Positions 8,695 through 18,199 are shown, counted from the stretch's first letter. The stretch is 64,000 bases of DNA from Nocardia niigatensis NBRC 100131 (GCF_000308655.1 NZ_BAGC01000019.1:58503-122502); one strand, 5' to 3'. Notes: a model not told the origin generated them from the letters alone. Numbers and translations are program-made.

Positions 8695-8826
8695 ATGGCG
8701 GCGGAGCCGGTCGATACGGGGTGGCGCAGGGTGCACTCACCGAACCTGGCCATCGATGTCGCCGAAACCGAATCCGTTCCCTCGGAACGGATTCGGTATT
8801 GCTCATTCGATCCGGTCGATGAGTGA
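8695..8826 (+). CDS. small ORF, 43 residues, possible leader or truncated gene
   Basis: The ATG is 7 nt after a TAGTGT -10-like hexamer. The 43-residue product (MAAEPVDTGW start, FDPVDE end) has no recognisable family. A perfect hairpin lies inside it. It may be a leader peptide, the 5' stub of a deleted gene, or nothing. The rest of 8484-8986 contains only the inverted repeat and this hairpin. Confidence 0.3.
   Translation: MAAEPVDTGWRRVHSPNLAIDVAETESVPSERIRYCSFDPVDE
8768..8796. terminator. 13-bp hairpin between promoter and mce operon
   Basis: CCGAATCCGTTCC (8768-8780) and its exact complement (8784-8796) enclose a 3-nt loop. It could end the transcript starting near 8690 or act as an attenuator for the mce operon. 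No second promoter is obvious between it and yrbE, which leaves both readings open. Confidence 0.55.
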
Positions 8827-8986
8827 CTTCCTGAGAAGTGGAACGACGCGAGAATCTCATGACGAAGTGCAATGACGCTCTTTCCCGATTCGGAGTGGTC
8901 ACCGAGTCGCCTGGTCGATGTCATTCGACCCCGGACCACCCCCGTGCAGGCATGGAATCGGCGGTTCGGTCGAACAGGGGATCTCG

Positions 8987-9841
8987 ATGTCCACGAAAGA
9001 AATAGGCCCTCCTGTACCGGATCGGGCGACCGCGGCCGATGCACTGCGCCGGAATTTCGCCGACACCGTTCTGTCGAGCGTCGCAACTCTGGGGCGCGCG
9101 CTTCGAATCGGGGCCACCGCCATCCGGGTCGGAGTTGTCGATGTCGTCAATCGGCGTTTTCAACTGCGTGAAACCTTGAGCCAGGCATGGTTTCTCGTCC
9201 GGGTGACCGGAGTTCCCAGCATCTTGATGGCGGTACCGTTCGGCGTCATCGTTTCCGCGCAGGTCGGCAATATCGTCTCTCGTCTCGGCGCCGACTCGAT
9301 GATCGGCGCGGCCGGTGGACTCGGTGTGATCAAGCAGGGTGCGCCCTTGGCCACCGCCATGCTGCTCGGCGGTGCCGGCGCGGCGGCGATCGCTGCCGAC
9401 CTCGGTGCCCGGACCATCCGTGAGGAAGTCGACGCGATGCGAGTCATGGGCGTCGATCCGATTCAGCGGCTGGTGGTTCCCCGGATCGCCGCGATGATGC
9501 TGGTGGCACCGCTGCTCAATATCTTGATCATCTTCGTGGGCATCGCCTCGGGCTTCGCGGTCGCGGTCACCGCGCTCGATGTGACCCCGGGCAGCTACTG
9601 GCAATCGTTCGGATCCTTCACCACGCCCGTCGATGTCTGCGTGTCGCTGGTCAAATCCACCCTGTTCGGGTTCCTCGTCGTGGTGATCGCTTGTCAGCGT
9701 GGACTGGAAGCAAAGGGTGGACCGCGAGGCGTCGCCGATGGGGTGAACGCCGCGGTGGTGATGTCGATTGCCGCTGTGGTGGTGTTGAATACCGCGATCA
9801 CCCAGGTGGTAACCATGTTCCTGCCCGTCAGGATGGCCTGA
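8987..9841 (+). CDS. yrbEA: YrbE family ABC transporter permease (MlaE-like), first subunit
   Basis: A 284-residue integral membrane protein, the permease half of an Mce lipid importer. About five hydrophobic segments are visible; the conserved MlaE/YrbE cytoplasmic helix contains GARTIREEVDAMRVMGVDP and the following LVVPRIAAMM. The ATG at 8987 follows CAGGGGATCTCG, a ribosome-binding site. The next gene starts on its stop codon. In other Mce systems the two YrbE subunits pair with the ATPase MceG, which is usually encoded elsewhere, as here. It should move lipids handed over by MceA-F through the inner membrane. Confidence 0.92.
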   Translation: MSTKEIGPPVPDRATAADALRRNFADTVLSSVATLGRALRIGATAIRVGVVDVVNRRFQLRETLSQAWFLVRVTGVPSILMAVPFGVIVSAQVGNIVSRLGADSMIGAAGGLGVIKQGAPLATAMLLGGAGAAAIAADLGARTIREEVDAMRVMGVDPIQRLVVPRIAAMMLVAPLLNILIIFVGIASGFAVAVTALDVTPGSYWQSFGSFTTPVDVCVSLVKSTLFGFLVVVIACQRGLEAKGGPRGVADGVNAAVVMSIAAVVVLNTAITQVVTMFLPVRMA

Positions 9842-10704
9842 TGGCGGCGGCGCCGTACCGCCCGGTCGGGTTGCGGTGGGCCGGCCGGATGCAGCGGCGG
9901 GTGCGGCCGTTGCAGGCGGTCGACTCCATGGGATTCGTGCTCGGATTCTGCTGGCAAGTGGTGTCTTCCGTGCCGTACACCGTCCTGCACTACCGGCGTC
10001 AGACCATCAACGCCATCACCGATATGACCTGGGGCCGTGGCTCGATCATCATCGGTGGCGGAGTGGTGCCGCTGATGTTGCTGCTCGGCGCGGCGATGGG
10101 CGCATCGATCGGAATCGAGGCGTTCAGCGCGTTGAACCTGCTGTCCCTGGGGCAGCTCAGCGGACTCATTTCGGCATTCGGCGTCACCCGGGAACTCGCG
10201 CCCATCGCGGCGGGGATCGGGTTCGCCGCGCAGGCGGGTTGCCGAATGACGGCAGAGATCGGGTCGATGCGCATTTCGGAGGAAATCGATGCCCTCGAGT
10301 CCTTGGGAATCCGTTCCGTACCGTTCGTCGTCACCACCCGGGTCCTCGCGGGCATCGTAGCCGTCGCGCCGGCATTCGTTGTCGCTCTGATATTGAGCTA
10401 TTTCTCCTGCGAGGTAATAGTGACCGCAGTACATGGAACGCCATCCGGTACCTACAAGCACTATTTCGACCAATTCATCGTGCCATGGGATGTTTTCGCC
10501 GCGACGGCAAAAGTCGTGGTGTTCGCCATTGCTGTAGTGCTTATCCATTGCTATCAAGGGTTCTTCGCAATGGGTGGTCCGGAAGGTGTCGGCATCGGCT
10601 CGGGGCGTGCGATTCGCGCGAGTCTGGTTTCGATCATCGGACTCGACATGGTCACCACGATCGTGCTGTGGGGTTTCCAATCTCCGATCGTGTTCACGGG
10701 GTAG
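9841..10704 (+). CDS. yrbEB: YrbE family ABC transporter permease, second subunit
   Basis: A 287-residue paralogue of the preceding permease. It has a short basic N-terminus, multiple membrane segments and the signature region CRMTAEIGSMRISEEIDALE preceded by FGVTRELAPI, the hallmark of the YrbEB type. The ATG shares one base with the TGA of yrbEA, so translation is coupled. With yrbEA it forms the heterodimeric permease of the Mce transporter; mceA follows after a 4-bp gap. Confidence 0.92.
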   Translation: MAAAPYRPVGLRWAGRMQRRVRPLQAVDSMGFVLGFCWQVVSSVPYTVLHYRRQTINAITDMTWGRGSIIIGGGVVPLMLLLGAAMGASIGIEAFSALNLLSLGQLSGLISAFGVTRELAPIAAGIGFAAQAGCRMTAEIGSMRISEEIDALESLGIRSVPFVVTTRVLAGIVAVAPAFVVALILSYFSCEVIVTAVHGTPSGTYKHYFDQFIVPWDVFAATAKVVVFAIAVVLIHCYQGFFAMGGPEGVGIGSGRAIRASLVSIIGLDMVTTIVLWGFQSPIVFTG

Positions 10705-10708
10705 CCGC

Positions 10709-11770
10709 ATGCCTGCATACGCACTCCCCGGAACCGAAGTCGGACCCCGTAAGGCGCGCATTCTCGGTGTGTGCGCCCTCGTATCGGCGATCGTGCTGGC
10801 AATGGTCTGGAGGTTCGTCCCTGATTCCCGCCCCGCGGACCGTATCGATATCGCACTCGTCGTCGGGTACGTCGGCGAAGGAATCGGGCCGGGCACCGAA
10901 ATTCGGCTCGACGGTGTCCGGGTGGGAACCGTGGACACCATCGACTTCGCCGGCCGAGACCGGCGAAAGCTGAACCTGAGTCTGGACCGATCCCAATTAT
11001 TCGGCCTCACAACGGGATTGAAGGTCGACTACGTGCCGGGCAACCTGTTCGGAGTAAGTGCGCTCGAGCTGTGTCCCGACACCGGAGGCGCCGCACTCGT
11101 CGATGGCGCGACTGTCGACTTGACCGGTGAGAACTCCGACCGCGTCCGCGACGCCACGCTCGCCTCGCTGTTGAACTCGACCGGAGATCTCACCGCGCAG
11201 GTGCTGACACCGCAACTCTCGCAACTGTTGAGCACGCTGTCCCGCGATCTGACCGCCTTCACACCGCTGCTGCAGGCCATCGGGACCACCGTCCGCGCCT
11301 ACACCGAGACCCGGCAGCTACCGCCGTCGCAGTTGTTCGAGCGCTTCGGTGCCACCCTGACCGGTATCCCGCCGATGTTGACCGGCGCCCTGACCCTGCT
11401 CTACGCCAGCTACGACAACGGCTATCTGCGGGAAGACGCGCACATCCAGAAGTTCGCGGAAATGTGGCCCGGCGTGCAGAACCAGTTGTTGCCGGTCGTC
11501 ACCCAACTGTTCGGCACCACCCAGCCGTACTTCTCCGGACTGCTGCCCATCGCGACCGTCGTGTTGGATCGGATCTCCGGATCGGTCAGCGACCCGGCCG
11601 GTTCCAACGGCCAGTTGCGCGACCTGCTCGATCGCCTCGACGCCTCGTTCCGCGATGGTCCCGACGGGCCGGTAGTGCAGACACACGTGGAACTCGACCT
11701 CGTTCCCGGATTGGCGAGCCCGCTGGCCGCGGTCCTGGGCGCCAATCCTGTTGCGGGAGGCGGCCGATGA
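10709..11770 (+). CDS. mceA: MCE family protein MceA
   Basis: A 353-residue Mce protein with one N-terminal membrane anchor (ARILGVCALVSAIVLAMVW, about residues 17-35) and a single MCE/MlaD domain, then a long helical part. The MCE domain includes the stretch GPGTEIRLDGVRVGTV, where a loop binds lipid, and the turn YVPGNLFGVSALEL. MceA starts the six-gene set that forms the hexameric tunnel from cell envelope to the YrbE permease. The ATG lies 5 bp after yrbEB, and its stop overlaps mceB by ATGA. Confidence 0.92.
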   Translation: MPAYALPGTEVGPRKARILGVCALVSAIVLAMVWRFVPDSRPADRIDIALVVGYVGEGIGPGTEIRLDGVRVGTVDTIDFAGRDRRKLNLSLDRSQLFGLTTGLKVDYVPGNLFGVSALELCPDTGGAALVDGATVDLTGENSDRVRDATLASLLNSTGDLTAQVLTPQLSQLLSTLSRDLTAFTPLLQAIGTTVRAYTETRQLPPSQLFERFGATLTGIPPMLTGALTLLYASYDNGYLREDAHIQKFAEMWPGVQNQLLPVVTQLFGTTQPYFSGLLPIATVVLDRISGSVSDPAGSNGQLRDLLDRLDASFRDGPDGPVVQTHVELDLVPGLASPLAAVLGANPVAGGGR

Positions 11771-12771
11771 AGACGAGGGCGCTGCTTGCGCGCGTCGTCA
11801 CCGCGGTGGTGTTGATGCTGTTGATCCTGATCGGGATCTTTCGAGTGATCGAACGGCCGGTGACCGGGCCGACCGATACCTACACGGCGATCTTCACCGA
11901 CGCGAACGGCCTGCGTCCCGGTGATGATGTGCGGCTGTACGGAGTGCAGGTCGGCAAGGTTCGCAGCGTCGAACTCGCAGGCGCGCAGGCGCGCGTGCGT
12001 TTCACCGTGCAGAGTGATCGACCGCTGTTCACCGACACCAAGGTCGCGGTGCGCTACCAGAACCTCACCGGGTTCCGGTTTCTCGAGATCCGCCAACCGG
12101 ATTCACCGGGCCGGCGCCGTTCTGCCACAGCGGTTTTCGGCGTCGACCAGACGGTCTCGGCCTTCGACATCACCACCCTGTTCAATGGACTGCAGCCGGT
12201 GCTGCGGGAACTGTCGCCGGATGACCTCAATCAGTTCACCACCAGCTTGCTGGCCGTCATCGACGGCGATGGCACCGGCCTCGGCCCGGCGTTGGGGGCC
12301 ATCGAGAGGCTGAGCCGCTATGTGTCCGACCGGCAGTCGGTGTTATCGACACTGGTGGGCAATCTGTCACGGATCTCCGACCACATCGGTGGCGATTCCG
12401 GGAACGCGATGAAACTTCTGGTCAGTCTGACCGACCTGTTCGTGGTCATCACCGAGAAACTGCCCGGCCTCATCGATTTCTCGAATCAGATTCCACCGGT
12501 GCTGCAGCCACTGCGCAGCATGCTGACCGTACTGGGCCTGACCGGTAAGCAGGACAGTGATCTCGACGCACTGCTCAAACAGGCGTTCCCGGACCCCTAT
12601 GACGCCGTCGCGGTGTTCGGCCGCATGCCCGGCCTCATCCAGGCCGTTACCGCCGCCGTTCCGCAGACCGGATCGCAGGCGCTGCCGGCCTGTTCCCATG
12701 GCAACGCGGATGCGCCCGAGCCCCTTCGAATTCTGATCACCGGACAGAGGATCATCCTATGCAAGTCCTGA
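11767..12771 (+). CDS. mceB: MCE family protein MceB
   Basis: A 334-residue Mce protein. Residues about 8-28 form the membrane anchor (VVTAVVLMLLILIGIF), followed by the MCE domain with GLRPGDDVRLYGVQVGKV and YQNLTGFRFLEI. The remaining helices (about 150-290) are those expected to line the tunnel needle. It overlaps mceA by 4 bp and mceC by 13 bp, evidence for one polycistronic message. A Cys pair near the C-terminus (LPACSHG and IILCKS) is common in MceB-type proteins. Confidence 0.92.
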   Translation: MKTRALLARVVTAVVLMLLILIGIFRVIERPVTGPTDTYTAIFTDANGLRPGDDVRLYGVQVGKVRSVELAGAQARVRFTVQSDRPLFTDTKVAVRYQNLTGFRFLEIRQPDSPGRRRSATAVFGVDQTVSAFDITTLFNGLQPVLRELSPDDLNQFTTSLLAVIDGDGTGLGPALGAIERLSRYVSDRQSVLSTLVGNLSRISDHIGGDSGNAMKLLVSLTDLFVVITEKLPGLIDFSNQIPPVLQPLRSMLTVLGLTGKQDSDLDALLKQAFPDPYDAVAVFGRMPGLIQAVTAAVPQTGSQALPACSHGNADAPEPLRILITGQRIILCKS

Positions 12772-13784
12772 AGCGGCGGCCCGGTTCGCGGGCGCAAGCA
12801 GAGGTGGCACCTGCCCGAAATACCGATCTGCGCTGGGGCCTGGCCGGATTGGGTGCGGTGATCGTGCTGATCGCTGCCATCGGCGTCGTGTACGTGACCG
12901 GAACCGACCCTGAACAGCTCTACCGTGCGGAACTCGCGCAGGCCGGGTCGATCCGCCCCGGCGACGATGTTCGAATCGCCGGCATACCGGTCGGCAAGGT
13001 GAAATCGCTGACGCTGCTGTCCGATCGCGTGCGGATGGAGTTCACTGCCCAGTCCAGTGCCTTCCTCGGCGACCAGACCGTACTCGACATTCGCATGCTG
13101 ACCGTGGTCGGCGGTTACTACGTCGCCGTGGAACCGGCCGGAACGAGTCCGCTCGGCAAAGGCGTGATCCCCATGCAGCGAGTGCTGTTGCCCTACAACC
13201 TCACTCAGGCGTTCCAGGACGCCGCACAGCCGGTTCGGCAGATCGACGGTGACGTGCTGCGGCAGAACCTGGCGGTGTTGTCCGCCTCGGTGGAGAAGAG
13301 CCCGGACTCGATCCGCGCTGTCGTGCGGGCAGCTTCGGATCTGGTCACGATGATGAACAAGCAGAATGCGGATATCTCCCGCACGCTCTCGTTCAGCGAC
13401 GAATACCTCACGGCGATGCGCCGTAACTCCGATGTGCTGGCCACCTTGCTGGTCAACCTGGGCACTCTGGAGAATCTCATCCAGAACAACAAGGCCCAGG
13501 TGGCCCAGACGCTCAACGATCTGGCAGTCGTGCTGCAGGATCTCACGCCGCTGGGCCGCGCATGGGATCACGGGCTGAAAGACCGGGCACAGCCCCTGGC
13601 CGACGCGATTCCGCAACTGCAACAGCTGGATTCGCGTCTGGGTGACCTGCTCGATGCACTACGGGGTCTGGGACAGCGGCTGCTGCCGTTGATGCCCGTC
13701 GGCGGCGGAATCACCGTCGACCAGTCCGCTGTGACCCTGTCCGCGCCGTCGGTGTGCGTACCCGTACCCGGGGGAGGCTGCTGA
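12759..13784 (+). CDS. mceC: MCE family protein MceC
   Basis: A 341-residue Mce subunit with an N-terminal anchor (about residues 28-48, LAGLGAVIVLIAAIGVVYV), then the MCE domain with SIRPGDDVRIAGIPVGKV and a long alpha-helical region that carries Asn/Gln-rich heptads (about 170-290). The start at 12759 lies inside the end of mceB, and mceD begins on its stop codon. Role as in the other Mce subunits: part of the periplasmic lipid channel. Confidence 0.92.
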   Translation: MQVLKRRPGSRAQAEVAPARNTDLRWGLAGLGAVIVLIAAIGVVYVTGTDPEQLYRAELAQAGSIRPGDDVRIAGIPVGKVKSLTLLSDRVRMEFTAQSSAFLGDQTVLDIRMLTVVGGYYVAVEPAGTSPLGKGVIPMQRVLLPYNLTQAFQDAAQPVRQIDGDVLRQNLAVLSASVEKSPDSIRAVVRAASDLVTMMNKQNADISRTLSFSDEYLTAMRRNSDVLATLLVNLGTLENLIQNNKAQVAQTLNDLAVVLQDLTPLGRAWDHGLKDRAQPLADAIPQLQQLDSRLGDLLDALRGLGQRLLPLMPVGGGITVDQSAVTLSAPSVCVPVPGGGC

Positions 13785-14887
13785 TGCTGACGAGAATTCT
13801 CGGCTCCCGCGCCGTGATGTCGGCCGCGGTGATCCTCACGCTCGTCGCGGGTGCGGCGGTCGGGCTGCGTGTCAGCCGGCCGCACCCGGCGACTCAGGGC
13901 TACTGCGCCGACATGCCCGATGCTGTAGGTCTTTTCACCGGCAGCGCGGTGACGATCATGGGTGTTCCGGTGGGCGAGGTGACCGGCATCCAACTCGAGG
14001 GCACGGCCACCCGAGTGCGGTTCACCGTGCGCGCCGATCGCAAACTCCCACTCGACGTCGGCGCCACGACCGTCAGTGACACCCTGGTCGCGGACCGGAA
14101 GCTCGCACTGATCGGGGCCGAGCCCTCGGGAGCGAGCTGGAATCCGGGCCAGTGCATCACCAAGACGGTGACACCCAAGAGCCTGACCGAAACATTCGAC
14201 GCCCTGGCGCATCTCGCTGATCAGCTCGACTCCTCCGATGATCCCGCGCAACGCCATGCCCTGGGTGACGGAATGGCCGCGCTCGACAACGCAACCGGTG
14301 GCTCCGGTGATCAGATCAACGCCATCATCAATCAGCTCGGCAACGCGCTCGCCGCACCGGACGCGGCCATCGGCCACCTCGGGCAGCTGCTGGACGCGAT
14401 CGGTGAACTGGCACACCGGGCCCATAGCGGCTGGGGGCAGGTGCACGACACCGTCACCGGACTGCCGCGGACGTTCACCGACATCAATGTCATCGCCTTT
14501 CCCCCGATCATCGATCTGGTCGACGCGCTGAGCAAACTGCTGCCCCAGATCAACGACGTGATCATCATGCTGGGCTCACCGGCGCTGCGCTCACTGAACT
14601 CGGTTCCGAACCTGTCGAGGCTGCTGACGGCCGGAGTCGGGTCGCTCGCCGAGATCATCGGCATGGTGCCGGCCATCGCGACCGGGTTCAGCAGTGCGAT
14701 CGACCCCGCGTCGGGCCGGCTGAACATCGGCTACGCGGCGCCGGAAATCGCACTCGCGCAACCGGATACCGATCAGATCTGCGTCGCCGTGCAGGCGGTC
14801 ACCGGGCAGCAGTGCCGGAAATCGGAGAACGGAGCGGTGGATGTGCCCGTACTACCCGTCCTGCTGTCGGCGGTGAGCGCTCGATGA
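13784..14887 (+). CDS. mceD: MCE family protein MceD
   Basis: A 367-residue Mce subunit. After a hydrophobic N-terminus (VMSAAVILTLVAGAAVGL) comes an MCE domain that contains a Cys pair (CADMPDAVGLF and NPGQCITK), as in MceD proteins, with the lipid-loop motif GSAVTIMGVPVGEVTG. The C-terminus ends with a second Cys pair (DQICVAVQ, GQQCRK). It overlaps mceC by one base and mceE by 4 bp. Confidence 0.92.
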   Translation: MLTRILGSRAVMSAAVILTLVAGAAVGLRVSRPHPATQGYCADMPDAVGLFTGSAVTIMGVPVGEVTGIQLEGTATRVRFTVRADRKLPLDVGATTVSDTLVADRKLALIGAEPSGASWNPGQCITKTVTPKSLTETFDALAHLADQLDSSDDPAQRHALGDGMAALDNATGGSGDQINAIINQLGNALAAPDAAIGHLGQLLDAIGELAHRAHSGWGQVHDTVTGLPRTFTDINVIAFPPIIDLVDALSKLLPQINDVIIMLGSPALRSLNSVPNLSRLLTAGVGSLAEIIGMVPAIATGFSSAIDPASGRLNIGYAAPEIALAQPDTDQICVAVQAVTGQQCRKSENGAVDVPVLPVLLSAVSAR

Positions 14888-15981
14888 CTCGGTTCACCGC
14901 ACGATGGCGCCGGGCCGGTGTGCACGCATCGCTGGCCTTGGCGCTGACAGTGGGCGCGGCCGGATGTGACTTCCAGCCCTCCGATCTCACCGTTCCCGGA
15001 TCCGGGGTCGACGGGCCCACGTACCGCCTGAGAATCGAATTCGCCAATGTCCTCAATCTCCCGCCCGGAGCCAAGGTCTTCGCCGATGGGGTGCGGGTGG
15101 GGCAACTGAGTCACCTCACATTGGTCGATCCCGTCTCCGCCACGCAGAGCGGACCAGGACGCCAGGGGTACGTCGTCGCCGATGTCGTCATCCGCTCGTC
15201 GGTGCACCTGCCCGCCGAGACCACTGCCGCACTGCGGCAGGAAACGCCGCTGGGCGACGTCCACATCGCCCTGAGCGTGCCCGCCACGACGAGCGGGCGG
15301 ACGCTCGACGCCGACGCGACCATACCGCTGGCTCAGACCCGGCAGTCCCAGCCGATCGAGGACATCTTCGCCGGCCTGTCCACCTTCGTCGGCAGCGGCG
15401 CGGTCAGCAATGTACAGAGCATCGTCGACAAGATGAACGCCATTCTGCCCAAGGATTCGCGTGACACCGCGCGCATCGCCGCCACGCTCGGCGCCGATAT
15501 CTCCGATCTCGGTGACCACCTCCACTCCGTCGACGCGCTGCTCGACGGCGTCCAGGCCACGTTGGACCAGGGTGTCGGCGACAACCTGCCCAAGCTCGAT
15601 GAACTGCTGACTCCCTATGGTGCACAGCACACCATCGACACCATCAATGCCGAGATCGGGGTCATCTTCGTGCTGACCGCGCTGGGACCGGTGGCGCCGA
15701 GCCTGCAATGGCTGGCGCCGGTGGTGCAGTCGCTCGACGGCACCGCGCGGGCCGTGGTGCCGATGCTGTTCGGCAGCCATCCGCTCGACACCGACTCACC
15801 GTCGAATCTGAAGAAGGCTGTGGATCTCATCCAGAACAAGATCATTCCCTTCGTCGACCACGGTCCCAAGGTGAATATCGCCGGAATATCGGCCGGTTCG
15901 GGACAGCCTGCGGTGATGTCGCCGGCCGAGCAGACCGCCCGCATTCTCGACACCTTGCGGATGATCGGAGTGGTCCGGTGA
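14884..15981 (+). CDS. mceE: MCE family lipoprotein MceE (LprK-type)
   Basis: A 365-residue Mce subunit with a lipoprotein signal peptide: basic Arg/Thr start, hydrophobic stretch SLALALTVGAAGC with the lipobox Cys at about residue 22. The MCE domain holds NLPPGAKVFADGVRVGQL. MceE is the lipid-anchored member in all actinobacterial Mce operons, thought to tether the assembly. It starts inside mceD (ATGA) and shares 4 bp with mceF, whose start is GTG. Confidence 0.92.
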   Translation: MTRFTARWRRAGVHASLALALTVGAAGCDFQPSDLTVPGSGVDGPTYRLRIEFANVLNLPPGAKVFADGVRVGQLSHLTLVDPVSATQSGPGRQGYVVADVVIRSSVHLPAETTAALRQETPLGDVHIALSVPATTSGRTLDADATIPLAQTRQSQPIEDIFAGLSTFVGSGAVSNVQSIVDKMNAILPKDSRDTARIAATLGADISDLGDHLHSVDALLDGVQATLDQGVGDNLPKLDELLTPYGAQHTIDTINAEIGVIFVLTALGPVAPSLQWLAPVVQSLDGTARAVVPMLFGSHPLDTDSPSNLKKAVDLIQNKIIPFVDHGPKVNIAGISAGSGQPAVMSPAEQTARILDTLRMIGVVR

Positions 15982-16934
15982 ATGTGCGTGCGGCCGTGTC
16001 GCTTTCGTCGATCGTGGCGGTCCTGGTTTTCGGTGTCTCGTACATGACTTTCGGAGTGCTGCACTTGGATCCGCGGCGCACCTACATCACCGCCGAGATG
16101 CGGCTGGACAATTCCGGAGGTCTGGTCGCCCACTCGCCCGTGCTGCTGGCCGGTGTGCAGGTCGGTCGCACCGAGTCGGTTACCCGGCAGGCGACCGGTG
16201 TCCTGGTCCGGCTGCGCATCGAAAGCCGTTATCGCATACCGCTGTCCAGCGATATCCGGATCGAACAGCTTTCGGCGCTCGGCGAGCCCTACATACAATT
16301 CTCCCCGCAACAAGCCGGTGGACCGTTCCTGGAGGACGGGCAGGTGGTCCCGGCGAACCGGATCCGCAAGCCGATGACCATCACCGAACTGTCGGGCAAG
16401 GTGGTGGATCTGCTCGCGCAGATCAAACCCGAAGTCGTCGCCGACCTGGTGGGCACCTTCTCACGCGCGCTGGCGGGCACCGATCCGGCCATGCAGACCC
16501 TGCAGCGCTCGACCTCGCTACTGGCCGCCACCCTGCTCAGCCGGACCCAGACGATCCGTCAGCTCTTCAGCGATATGCAGGCCTTGGGCGGCGATATCGA
16601 ATGGATGGGACCGTCGCTGGCCAGTGCCGGACCGCAGTTCGGCGCCTTCGGCACCACCCTCAACAAGATCGTCGAGTCCGGGTCCGCGCTCGCCGAAAGC
16701 CGCCCTGTCGCCAGCTATTTCACCGGCGACGGACTCGTCCCGTTTCTCCGCAACCTGACAGCCTTCTTCGAGCAGATCGGTCCGACGGCCGCGCAGCTGG
16801 GGCCGGTCCTGGAGCCGGTGGTGACCGATGCCGTCCGTCGCACACCGGCCATCGATATCAGTGCCCTCATCGCGCAGGGGCTGCAGGACGTCGACGCCGA
16901 CGGCACCGTGCATCTTCGGATCGGCGTCAGATAG
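15978..16934 (+). CDS. mceF: MCE family protein MceF
   Basis: A 318-residue Mce subunit, shorter than many MceF proteins. The GTG at 15978 overlaps the mceE stop (GTGA). The anchor is at about residues 6-24 (VSLSSIVAVLVFGVSYMTF), then the MCE domain with SGGLVAHSPVLLAGVQVG and the loop QLSALGEPYIQF. The helical tail is complete to a TAG at 16932. It is the last of the six channel subunits; the Mce-associated gene follows after 45 bp with its own ribosome-binding site (GAGGAAGGA). Confidence 0.92.
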   Translation: MNVRAAVSLSSIVAVLVFGVSYMTFGVLHLDPRRTYITAEMRLDNSGGLVAHSPVLLAGVQVGRTESVTRQATGVLVRLRIESRYRIPLSSDIRIEQLSALGEPYIQFSPQQAGGPFLEDGQVVPANRIRKPMTITELSGKVVDLLAQIKPEVVADLVGTFSRALAGTDPAMQTLQRSTSLLAATLLSRTQTIRQLFSDMQALGGDIEWMGPSLASAGPQFGAFGTTLNKIVESGSALAESRPVASYFTGDGLVPFLRNLTAFFEQIGPTAAQLGPVLEPVVTDAVRRTPAIDISALIAQGLQDVDADGTVHLRIGVR

Positions 16935-16979
16935 CCGGCCCGCACCGGGCGGCAACTCATCTCGAGGAAGGACAGAGGC

Positions 16980-17576
16980 ATGGCGACGCAAATCGACGAA
17001 GCCGTCGAGGAAGTAACCGAGAGCGAGCCGCGGGAGCCCCGTGATTCGCGCGCCCGCACGGTATCGGTGCGGCTGTCGACGGTGCTGACCGCCGCCGCCG
17101 TGGCGGTGCCGCTGATCGTGAGTATCGTGCTCGGCGCCCTGTACTGGTCGGCGAAATCGGATCTCGCGGAACGTGATTCGAAGGCTGCCGACGATCGTCA
17201 CGCGGAGCAGGTGGCGTCGGACTATGCGGTGGGCGCATCGACGATCGACTACAAGGACACCAAGGCGTGGCTGGGCCGCCTGCAGGCCGGCGCTACGCCC
17301 CAGCTCGCGGCGAAATTCGAGGCCACCGGACCACAGCTCGAACAGATTCTGCTGCCGCTGCAATGGACCTCGAAGGCGGTACCGCTGTCCTCGTCGGTCA
17401 CCTCCGAGTCGGGCGGAATCTACAAGGTCAACGCATACGTGAATGTGACGTCCACCAGTGCGCAGTCTCCGGAGGGCGCCCAGACCACGGTCACCTACTC
17501 GCTGACCATCGATCGCAATGCGGGGTGGAAGATCACCGACGTCGGTGGGCTGCAAAATGCGCTGCCCACCAAATAG
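16980..17576 (+). CDS. Mce-associated membrane protein
   Basis: A 198-residue single-span protein: an acidic cytoplasmic N-terminus, a membrane segment at about residues 33-56 (VLTAAAVAVPLIVSIVLGALYW) and an extracytoplasmic domain resembling the NTF2-like fold of Mas proteins, with the typical VTYSLTIDRNAGWKITDVGG near the end. Mas proteins follow mce genes and stabilise the complex (for example Rv0199 or OmamA-type proteins). The ATG at 16980 has GAGGAAGGA 8-16 nt upstream. It ends the uptake operon; the following DNA is a ferredoxin-reductase stub. Confidence 0.85.
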   Translation: MATQIDEAVEEVTESEPREPRDSRARTVSVRLSTVLTAAAVAVPLIVSIVLGALYWSAKSDLAERDSKAADDRHAEQVASDYAVGASTIDYKDTKAWLGRLQAGATPQLAAKFEATGPQLEQILLPLQWTSKAVPLSSSVTSESGGIYKVNAYVNVTSTSAQSPEGAQTTVTYSLTIDRNAGWKITDVGGLQNALPTK

Positions 17577-17663
17577 ATTCGACCGGGCATGAGTAGGGAG
17601 GACCGCCACATGGCAACACTTGACGATCGCCCACAATGAATTGCGCGACACGGGGGGCTGTGA

Positions 17664-18131
17664 GCAGTTGCGACGGAACGCGGTGAAACGCTCACCACCT
17701 CTGTGGTTCTGCGAGCCGTCGGCTATCGGGGGCTGCCGCCGGCCGATGTGCCGTTCGATCCGGTTCTCGGGGTCATCCCGAATGTGCGTGGCCGGGTGGT
17801 AGATGCCGGAGGAGACTCCGTGCCGGGTGTGTACACCGCGGGCTGGATCAAGCGGGGGCCGCGGGGTGTCATCGGCACGAACAGGGGCGATGCCGAAGAA
17901 ACGGTGAACGAGTTGATCGGCGACTTCCTCGACGGTGGCCTGGCGGATCCCCCGCGTGGCCCCGAATCGTTCTCGCGACTGCTGACTCGACGCTGTCCGC
18001 GTCGAGTCGATTATGGCGGCTGGATGGCGATAGACGCCGCTGAGCGTGCCGGTGGAGCCGAAATGCGGCGTCCGCGAGTCAAATTCGTCTCGGCTGCCGA
18101 CATGCTCGCCCTCGCGGGCAATGGCGTGTGA
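17664..18131 (+). pseudogene. C-terminal half of an FprA-like ferredoxin-NADP+ reductase
   Basis: After a stop at 17661 the frame is open for 155 residues that match the C-terminal third of FprA-type adrenodoxin-reductase-like flavoproteins: VVLRAVGYRGLP, then the signature GWIKRGPRGVIGTN followed by DAEETVNELI. The FAD-binding and most of the NADPH-binding domains are absent, and there is no start codon or ribosome-binding site giving a sensible start. The deletion junction lies within 17577-17664. The missing reductase would have supplied electrons to the ferredoxin and P450 encoded next door, so the host must use another reductase if that pair works. Confidence 0.8.
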
Positions 18132-18199
18132 AGGCCGGTCGGCCGTCGCCGGGGTCGCTTCTCGGCGCGGCCATTGTGATGGAAAGCCGTCGATGATAC

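Noticed and set aside
8987..16934. Calling the operon mce4 (cholesterol)
   Set aside because: The neighbours of mce4 (kshA, hsa genes, KstR site) are absent; MceA-F sequences alone did not let me choose a numbered mce class.
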